A stretch of DNA of 64,000 nucleotides from Hyperoodon ampullatus (lineage: Eukaryota > Chordata > Mammalia > Artiodactyla > Ziphiidae): positions 153,646,353 to 153,710,352 of the forward strand of contig OX457058.1 of NCBI GenBank assembly GCA_949752795.1. The letters run 5' to 3'. Below are positions 56,568 to 64,000 of this stretch, piece by piece; position 1 is the stretch's first letter, and each line of letters starts with the position of its first letter. The position numbers and the translations under genes are program-made. The notes under the pieces were generated by a model that saw nothing but the letters and a program-made list of their open reading frames with translations, had not been told where the DNA came from and did not search any database.

Positions 56568-58149
56568 CATATATTTATTATTTTGGCAATAGATTTACTT
56601 CTTAATCACGTTTGTAGTTTAAATTAATATGGAAATTAACCCTGAAATTAACCCCAGACCATTTCAAAGCACTGCATCTTACAGGTCTTGAACTACCCTA
56701 AAATAAATGCTGAAAATGTGAACTGCATAAAAAATAAAAGCTGATAGTTTTAATTTAATTTCATCTCCATTAAAGATATCACAAATGATTTACTGAGCTT
56801 TTAAAAGTGAAAAGGCGTATGCTCTGTTATGGGCACATGCCACTTACAGATGCAGGTTGTTAGAATGAAAAACGATGCTTTTGCCAGATGCTAGTTTATG
56901 GCTGGATCCCAACCCAGGAATAAAATTTTGTGGGTTTCACTTTAATGATAACCTCTATGAACGCATGTCTTTGTGCAGAAACATCTCATATCTTTTGCAG
57001 TATGTAGCTACATACCAGAATTTGTCACATTCCACATTCTGGGGAGAATAAATTTCAAACCATCCTTATTGTGGATCTGAATTTGTTCATTCACAAGATG
57101 TACTGAACACTCACTATGTGCCCTGCACTGTGTTGTGTATTTACTGAAAGTAGTGGGTAAAGAGAGCAGACGTAGTCTCTGCCTTCATGAAAATAGTAGC
57201 CTGGGGGTAAGGGAGACATGAGAGAAGTGAACCCAAATAACTATATAATAATAATCTGGGATAAGTGCTTGAGAGAGAATTTGGAAAGGGTGTTTAATTT
57301 GGTTTGCAAGAGGTCTGAGAAGGCCTCACTGAGGAACTGACATTTAGCCTGAGCTGCAAAGAAAGGTGAGGACTTTTGCCTGTTCATGCGCACACAGGTC
57401 ACCTCTGCACACGTATGTTATTATGTGCCTGTGGAAACACAGCTGGAAGGTTGGAAGGATCCTCACATACCATGTGCTTAGCTCAGGGTGAGGAGGGGTA
57501 AGGGTTTTATAGGGAGGATTCTAAGTGTGCTTCATTCCCAGTTCAGAGAGACTGCCTCCTGCTCCAGTCACACTCTTGGTAAGTGGCACAGCTGGGATTT
57601 GAACCCACATCTCTGACTCAGGGCACATGCTCTTTCTCTCACACTACAAAGCCTCTCAGAAAAGAGGAGCTTTCTCCCCCACTTCAATTCCCAGCACGTC
57701 ATCAAGGGCATCTCGGCAGGTGGTTGGAATTTCATCTTTCTTCTTCAGTTTGGGCTGAGACAAGGGGTCTTTCTCTCTCCCAGAGGAACTCCCTGGACCA
57801 GAAGACCTGAGCTATCACTTCCCCCTCTGAGGCTGTCTGTCCGCGCAGTGGCTCAGACGGATGGGTGGCTTGAACAGGACAGTTGTAACCAAAGCCAAGG
57901 AGTTCCTTCGGATGTTGAGAGGTTTCTTTAGTGCCTTTCTTCCCAGCTAGAAGCCTGTGGAGATAATTCCATCACCAGCTGGAGGAAGGAGTGATAAGGC
58001 TGGAGGCTGAGGATAAGTGGACCCGCCTGGGGGTGGAGAGCAGGTGGGGGTGGGGTGCCTGCCAGGTGTCACCTGTAGGATGGCCACACCTGTAGGGGAG
58101 GGGAGATACGTGGCATTCTAAGCCCCAGAGAAGAACAGCTTCTGACCTC
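56568..58149. other. Mostly unique sequence with old repeat remnants
   Basis: 57080-57360 ('tactgaacactcactatgtgccctgcactg', 'gaaggcctcactgaggaactgacatttagcctgag') has the wording of a very old LINE/SINE remnant, perhaps L2. 57565-57650 ('ggtaagtggcacagctgggatttgaacccac') is the 3' part of a plus-strand MIR. The rest is unassigned. Confidence 0.5.
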
Positions 58150-58745
58150 TATTCTTTTTTTCTTTGTAACTGACATTTGAAAAGACAATTCAAGTATAAT
58201 TTACATATGATCAAATGAGCAGATCGCAAGCTCAGCTCCACGGATTATGACAATGTGTACACCTAGGAAACTGATATGATATAGAACATTTCCACCATTC
58301 CAGAAAGTTCTCTTATTCCCCTGCCCCCACCCCACCATAGAAAACTGATGTTCTGACTTCTATCACCATTGGTTAGTTTTGTCTGGTCTTGGATTTCAGT
58401 AACATGGAATCACACATCTGGTCTTGGATTTCAGTTACATGGAATCACACACTGTGGAATCTTTCACGTCTGACCGCTATCACTCACCTAACACTTATGC
58501 GATTCATTCAGTTTGTTTCATGTATCAGCAGTTTCTGCCTTTTTATTGTGGAACAGAATTCCATTGTATGGGTATACCATAATTTGTTTATCCAGTTTTA
58601 GTTGGCGAACATTTGGGTTGTTTGTGGTTTGGGGTTTTTATGAACAAAGTGCTATGCGTATTTGTGTCAAAATCTTTTTAGAGTAATGTGTTTTCATTTC
58701 TTTTGGGAAAATATCTAGGTGCGGAAGTGCTGGGTCAGAGGGAAG
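58150..58745 (-). mobile_element. Old L1 3' UTR, antisense
   Basis: 'acaattcaagtataatttacatatgatc', 'ggttagttttgtctgg', 'ccattgtatgggtataccataatttgtttatcc' and 'gggaaaatatctaggtgcggaagtgctgggtcagagg' match old L1 3' sequence reversed. It includes a 35-bp tandem duplication at 58382-58451. Confidence 0.78.
58382..58451. repeat. 35-bp tandem duplication within L1
   Basis: Two adjacent copies of a 35-bp unit starting tctggtcttggatttcag differ at one position (aacatgg / tacatgg). It arose after the L1 inserted. Confidence 0.95.
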
Positions 58746-59074
58746 TTGTACTTTATGTACCTTTACTCTGGCTTCTAGTGGAAAGAGAAGCAGTGGGGAG
58801 ATGGAATCTAACCCACTCATGGTTTTGTTGTCTTTTCTGATAAACTTCAGTGCGTGCAGCGTATTTATGTCCTGTCCCCACTCTGCTGATGCTGACCAGA
58901 CAGCCCTAAACAAATGCTTGTGGACATTGCTCAGCAGGTTGCTGCTGAGTAGAAGGGCTGGTTCTCACCCTAAAATCGTCCTTCCTTGGCTTCATTTCCT
59001 GTCCATTCTTAGTTCTCTAACTCCAATGTTTAGGTCCGTCTCCACGTAACCACTTCTCTTGCTGCAGGCAGGGG
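58746..59074. other. Unique non-coding sequence
   Basis: Nothing recognised. Confidence 0.4.
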
Positions 59075-59195
59075 ATGTTGTATAATTGGCAAGCTTTGGA
59101 GTCAAGCAGATTTGGTCTGTCTCCTGGCTCTGCCACTTATTAGCTGAGTGAAAAGAGCAATTACCTAATGTCTCTGAGCCTTGGTTTCCTAGAAA
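59075..59195 (-). mobile_element. MIR SINE, antisense
   Basis: 'tttggagtcaagcagatttggtctgtctcctggctctgccacttattagctg' and 'ctctgagccttggtttcc' are the reversed MIR core. Confidence 0.85.
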
Positions 59196-59651
59196 CTGTT
59201 GAAAACAACTATCTTGAGGAGTAGTTATAGGAATTACATCAAGGCTGTCAAGTATGACCATGCAGGTTGCTCAAGCCCAAAGGGACCAGTGCATGCTCTG
59301 TGGCTGAGCCCTGTGTCTCCGTGTCACCATGGAGGAAGGGGCATCTTTGGTAATTTGTCTGACAGAGGGAGAAACTTTTCAAGTTTTCCCGCCCAGAGGT
59401 GGTGTCTTGTAATTCATACATTGATGGCTGTAGTCAAACCACACAGTGAACAATATTCCACATTCAGAAGGTGCTAAATAAATGGTAGCTATTATAATGC
59501 ACATTGTGTCAGGCAGGATTCTTGGTTGCAAGCAACAGAATTGACTCTGGCTCTCTTATGGGTAAAAGGAAATTTTCTAAAGGGATATCAGGGGCTCACA
59601 AACTTGTTAGGAGACAGGAGAGCCAGGCTTGGGAATGTCAGGAACCAAGGG
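59196..59651. other. Unique non-coding sequence
   Basis: Near 59460-59495 'cattcagaaggtgctaaataaatggtagctattat' may be the outer part of another antisense MIR. The rest is unassigned. Confidence 0.45.
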
Positions 59652-59666
59652 CAGGGGACTGTTTTT

Positions 59667-59874
59667 TTTTTTTTTTTTTTTTTGCGGTATGTGGGCCTCT
59701 CACTGTTGTGGCCTCTCCCGTTGCGGAGCACAGGCTCCGGATGCGCAGGCTCAACGGCCATGGCTCACGGGCCCAGCCGCTCCGCGGCATGTGGGATTCT
59801 CCCAGACCGGGGCACGAACCCGTGTCCCCTGCATCGGCAGGCGGACTCTCAACCACTGCGCCACAAGGGAAGCC
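59667..59874 (-). mobile_element. CHR-type tRNA-derived SINE (short, young class)
   Basis: Complete minus-strand copy. Perfect 15-bp target-site duplication caggggactgttttt at 59652-59666 and 59875-59889. Confidence 0.95.
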
Positions 59875-59889
59875 CAGGGGACTGTTTTT

Positions 59890-60974
59890 AAGGACTGTGC
59901 AGCCAGTTCCTGCTCAGGTGGCCTTGGCTGTTGTTCCTGGCTGGTCCGTGCCCTGCAGTAACTGCTGAAATAAATATGGCCTCCAACTGTCCCACATCCT
60001 TGAATCACTCCAGGGAGAGAGTGTCCAATTGGTCCATTTGAACGCATGTTCTTGCCCACCTTTGGGGATGGGCCAAAAGAGTCAGGATTGAGCTTCCTTA
60101 ATGATAGGCAGGCCCTCCCTACCCCCAAGATGTCACCACATGGACAATTCCCCATTATGATGATGCCTCTTTCCCAAGAAGGCATCTAGTGGGGATTTCC
60201 CATATTGGGGTGGTAACAGGAAGGGGGATTCTATGCTGGACAGCCAACGAAATGATGAATCCCATATTTAGGTCAGTTCTGAGGAATGGAAGATGTTCAC
60301 ATTTATTGCCAGGAGTCCTCATCACTTGGTAAAAATGCAGGAGCCTGTTAAGCCACATCTTCTCTTAAATTAATGGAGGGACAAAGACCCTCAGACAGAA
60401 CAGGGCACAATGCGTCAGTCTTTTCTACTTTGGTATTTGGAGAAACACTTATTCATTGTTGTTGTAAAAATGCAGAATCACCTGAAGAGATACGATTTTA
60501 GTTCTGGCAGAGCTGCCTGCCAACTTCCAGAGGATTTATTCCTCACATTAATGACTGTTAGCATAGCAGAGTGAAATGTGCCTGAGAAACTGTGAAAAAG
60601 GTAACAAACATGGTGGTGATCAAGGCTGATGGGAGGATGCTCTTGGGGAGAGTTGAGGTTTTGATTTATATCAAAACCTTTGATATAAACCACATCAAAA
60701 CCTTTTGATTTGGTTTAGCTTTAGTATCAAGGAGTCACAAACACTGCCGTTGCAAGCCACATTGTCACCTGACACTAACCATGGGGGTAGATTCCAGAAG
60801 GACTCAAGACTAAGTTTTTGGAGGGATACAGACGCCAGGAAGAATGCATTATACATTCTATGGTGGGGTGACAATCTGGTAGGGTTGGGGATAAGTGTAG
60901 GGTGAACAGTGGGTTCTCAGTTCCTAAAGAAAGAATGTCAGCCTTGTAGGGCAGGAGAAGGAAGATGCTAATAT
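59890..60974. other. Unique non-coding sequence
   Basis: No gene or repeat is recognised apart from the small palindrome at 60665-60689. Confidence 0.45.
60665..60689. repeat. Perfect 11-bp inverted repeat with 3-nt loop
   Basis: tttatatcaaa, then acc, then tttgatataaa. A related word, atcaaaaccttttgat, follows at about 60693-60708. Confidence 0.93.
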
Positions 60975-61105
60975 TAGTTGGGCATCATTCCTGGCACTTG
61001 ACCTCTGTCAACTCGTTTAACCCTCACCACAACTGAGTGTGGTAGGTATTATTATTCCCATTTACATATGAAGAAACTGAGGCTCAGAGGGGCCATCTAA
61101 ACTGC
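60975..61105 (+). mobile_element. MIR SINE, plus strand
   Basis: 'caactcgtttaaccctcaccacaactgagtgtggtaggtattattattcccatttacatatgaagaaactgaggctcagagg' is a good MIR core match. Confidence 0.9.
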
Positions 61106-61146
61106 AGTATGGTGTTATTCAGATGGACTCATGTATGGCTAGAAGT

Positions 61147-61372
61147 CTTTTTGTTTTTTGTTTTGTTTGTTTGTTTGTTTGCGGTACACAGGCCTCTCAC
61201 TGTTGTGGCCTCTCCCGTTGCGGGACACAGGCTCCGGACACGCAGGCCCAGCAGCCATGGCTCAAGGGCCCAGCTGCTCCACGGCATGTGGGATCTTCCC
61301 AGACCGGGGCACGAACTCGCGTCCCCTGCATCAGCAGGCGGACTCTCAACCACTGCGCCACCAGGGAAGCCC
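61147..61372 (-). mobile_element. CHR-type tRNA-derived SINE (short, young class)
   Basis: Minus-strand copy with a (GTTT)n-type tail. Target-site duplication tggctagaagt at 61136-61146 and 61373-61383. Confidence 0.93.
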
Positions 61373-61466
61373 TGGCTAGAAGTTTTAAAGGAAGTCCTAG
61401 AACACTGTCACACATTTTAGATCTGGAATCAGTGGGAGGGAAGGATATTCAAAACTGCCACATCAG

Positions 61467-61677
61467 GGCTTCCCTGGTGGCGCAGTGGTTGGGAGTCCGC
61501 CTGCCGATGCAGGGGGCACGGGTTCGTGCCCCGGTCTGGGAGGATCCCGCGTGCCGCGGAGCGGCTGGGCCCGTGAGCCATGGCCGCTGAGCCTGCGCGT
61601 CCGGGGCCTGTGCTCCGCAGCGGGAGAGGCCGCAGCAGTGAGAGGCCCGTGTACCGAAAAAAAAAAACAAAAAACAA
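61467..61677 (+). mobile_element. CHR-type tRNA-derived SINE (short, young class)
   Basis: Plus-strand copy with an A-rich tail. Perfect 16-bp target-site duplication aaaactgccacatcag at 61451-61466 and 61678-61693. It lies only about 95 bp from the preceding minus-strand copy, so the two form an inverted pair. Confidence 0.95.
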
Positions 61678-61693
61678 AAAACTGCCACATCAG

Positions 61694-63104
61694 CCAAACG
61701 ATAAGAGGCCCTTGTCACCTCTGCGTTTTGATGACTCTTCATGGTCTTTAACATGTCCTAGCTGCCCTCAGCTCTCAGGTTCTCAAGGCAGATCTTTCCT
61801 GATGGCACGAGAGGGCACGGAGACTCCTCCTGCCACAGTGTGGACGCTCCCATGCAGAGGGTCCAGCTGCTGCTTGTCAAGGAAAGGAGAAGAGGGAGGA
61901 GGGAGGACAGGTGAGCGCTGCTAGGTCCTCAAGCCACGAGGCCTCTTTCTCTATGCAAACAGCCCCGGCAGAGCCGCAGAGAGGCCGGGGTTCGTTGGTG
62001 GCCCAGGCTGAACTCCTGTCACCTTGGGGTGGGTCTGTGAGCAGAAGGGGCTGATCCCTTCACCCCTACTTCCCATGTTTTGTGTGTTCTGAAGAGCCAC
62101 CCTATCCCAAGGCTAGGACACCCCCAACTAACCAGAGCACGACCGTGATTATTTGGCTAGTAACCACCTCCTCTACTGAACTTCCTCAAGCCTGCCTCAC
62201 TGAAGGTATCCAAACACCTCACCCATTCCTCATCCCACAAATATTTACGAAGCACCTGCTATGTGCCAGGTACCATGTGGTCCCCATGGGTTTGGCAAGG
62301 AGTCCCTGCCCTCAGGAGTCTTACAGTATAGTGGGGAAGACGAACCGTTCTCTTCCATAGCCCCCCCACCCCCAAAGCATCCCTGCTATTTTCTCTCACC
62401 CACCTCCCACCCCAGGGCCTACAGTCCCTGGGTCCTCCCCGCAGCCAGACAACACGATGACAAATGCTGGGCTGCTCATTAAAGACTCCATTGAGAGCTG
62501 GTCACCGTGTGCAGAAAGCAGCAGTGTTAGTCCTGAACCTGACCCGGGGAGCACTGCCTATTGTCAGCGTTGTTTTGACAGCCCTTGACAGCAGGTGTCT
62601 GTCAGCCCTCCATTCCTCCCTCCCCCATCCCACCCCCAACACATACACACACAGGCTCCAAGTGTCACTTCAGTTTGGAAAGCATGGAAGGAGCAAGGTG
62701 GAGAGAAGATCCAGGTGTCATGCGGCCTGTTGACCAGCGATGGGGGCAGGTGTGGCCAGAGGACACATGGAGCTGTGCTGAAACACCCCACGAGTGTGAT
62801 GCAGCCCCTGCCCTCGAGGATGAAGGGAGTGGGGGTCACGGGTCCCTCAGCTGCAACACTTCTCTCTGCCTATGCCTTTGAAGAGGGCTGTTTTCTTCCG
62901 AGGACCCACCATCAGAGTATGCCTTCTCAGTGTCTCACCCAGTGGAAAGAATTGCTCCGGCTGTAGGGTCTGGGTGATGAGAGGAAGGGAATGTCCTGGT
63001 TAAGGGTGGTGTGGGCTGCCAGAGATTGATTTCAAGGGAAGAGAAACAGAGTGAGTATAGGGTAGTGAGTTAAAAGCTTTGGGGTCAGACGCACTTGGAA
63101 CTCA
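61694..63104. other. Mostly unique non-coding sequence
   Basis: 62210-62340 ('caaatatttacgaagcacctgctatgtgccaggtacc', 'gtccctgccctcaggagtcttacagtatagtggggaagac') is an old repeat of L2 or MIR-associated type. No exon recognised. Confidence 0.5.
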
Positions 63105-63610
63105 AATCCCAAATATGATCCAGCAATTCCATTCCTAGGTGTCTACCCAAGAGAAATGAAGACACCTTTCCACACAAAGACATGTATGCGAATGTCCATA
63201 GCAGCATTCTTCGTAATAGCCAAAAAGTGGAAACAATCCAATGTCCATCAACTGAAGAATGGATACATAGAATCTGACATATCTATACAGTGGACTACAA
63301 TTCAGCGATACACAGGAGTAGAGTGTTGACACATGCTACAACATGGATGAACCTGAAAGCATTAGCTACATGAAAGAAGCCAGATGCAAAAGCTCCTAAG
63401 TTGTATGACTTCATTTATAATAAAAGTCCAGAAAAGGCAAATGTCTGGATACAGAAAGAAGATGAGTGGTTGCCTGGGGCTGGAGACAGGGGGTGGGGTG
63501 TGAACAGGGAGTAACTGCAAATGGGGACAAAGGTGATCTTTTTAAGGAGGTGGAAATGTTCTAAAACTAAGTAGTGAGGGTTGCACAGCTTTGTAAACTT
63601 ACTAGAAGTC
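63105..63610 (+). mobile_element. L1 3' end, plus strand
   Basis: 'ccaaatatgatccagcaattccattcctaggtgtctaccc', 'ccatagcagcattcttcgtaatagcc', 'caatgtccatcaactgaagaatgg' and 'tggttgcctggggctggagacaggggg' are ORF2 end and 3' UTR words in order. 5'-truncated and decayed. Confidence 0.87.
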
Positions 63611-63894
63611 CCTTGGAGTACTTTTAGAACTGTTATTTGGGGAACTCTTTGGCCCTGTTTGATGGATCCCCTTAGTCTGCTATTTTTCAGAGGCTCCAAA
63701 GCTGTCCTCCTCTTCAGGCCTGAGTACTGGTTAGCAACTTCATTTTCATAAGAGAATGTTAAATCCAGCTCCCACCTGGCTCATTTTCAAAGCATATGTT
63801 TCAGCATTTCACTGGAAACACAATATCTGCATTATAAATTCTTGATAAGGAATATAACTTTAAAGATTTAACTCTTATAAAAAATTTGATTTCA
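63611..63894. other. Unique non-coding sequence
   Basis: Nothing recognised. Confidence 0.4.
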
Positions 63895-64000
63895 GGGGCT
63901 TCCCTGGTGGCGCAGTATTTAAGAATCTGCCTGCCAATGCAGGGGACATGGGTTCGAGCCCTGGTCTGGGAAGATCCCACATGCTGCAGAGCAACTAAGC
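63895..64000 (+). mobile_element. CHR-type SINE (long class), cut by the window end
   Basis: Head GGGGCTTCCCTGGTGGCGCAG, box B-like GTTCGAGCC and 'ctgcagagcaactaagc' place it in the long class. The rest lies outside the window. Confidence 0.9.

Noticed and set aside
589..61754. Dozens of 60-130 codon open frames on both strands with recurring words such as 'GLSRCGAQAPDAQAQRPW' and 'ADAGDTGSCPGPGRSHMPRS'
   Set aside because: All lie in the CpG-rich body of CHR SINEs. The same words recur in every copy and frame, so they are products of repeat composition, not genes.
1..64000. CRISPR arrays, operons, phage or other prokaryotic systems
   Set aside because: Repeat content is wholly mammalian; no regularly spaced direct repeats and no bacterial-type gene clusters exist.

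Overview
The window reads as non-coding mammalian DNA, almost certainly from a cetacean (whale or dolphin). The main evidence is 23 copies of CHR-type tRNA-derived SINEs. Sixteen belong to one young, roughly 200-bp subfamily with a typical head, CpG-rich body and A-tail, which is abundant in whale and dolphin genomes. Artiodactyl-type L1, MIR, L2, MLT1, MER5A and other old mammalian repeats fill in the rest. I found no host protein-coding exon, no genuine tRNA, rRNA or snRNA gene, and no CRISPR array or other prokaryotic system. No previously undescribed biological system is visible; the interest lies in the repeat architecture.

Layout. 1-2.5 kb: an antisense L1 piece with two SINEs, then poorly recognised old sequence. 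2.5-14.5 kb: a stack of plus-strand L1 copies nested in one another, pierced by six CHR SINEs, a MIR and a 511-bp solo LTR with an ATAC target-site duplication. 14.5-28 kb: mostly unique sequence with scattered SINEs, MIR, antisense L1 3' ends, an LTR-like block, MER5A and a (TG)n microsatellite. 27.6-29.3 kb: an MLT1 LTR split by a 5'-truncated L1 with a perfect 14-bp target-site duplication. 29.6-41.5 kb: one older plus-strand L1 broken by three separate insertions: a block with an LTR, a deleted antisense class I endogenous retrovirus (two LTR copies plus reverse transcriptase and integrase remnants), and a near full-length L1 of about 6.5 kb. 41.5-64 kb: mainly unique intergenic or intronic sequence with more SINEs, antisense L1 pieces, MIR, L2, a hAT-Charlie fragment and an MLT1 interrupted by another LTR.

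The only substantial protein-coding relics are those of the large L1 at 34176-40705. It keeps a 5' UTR, ORF1, ORF2, a polyadenylation signal, an A-tail and a 14-bp target-site duplication. One nonsense codon in ORF1, and two frame changes plus three nonsense codons in ORF2, make it unable to move itself. L1 enzymes elsewhere in the genome presumably mobilised the CHR SINEs seen here; most young copies show A-tails and target-site duplications consistent with this.

Family names rest on recalled consensus features, without a database search. Edges given without a target-site duplication are approximate.
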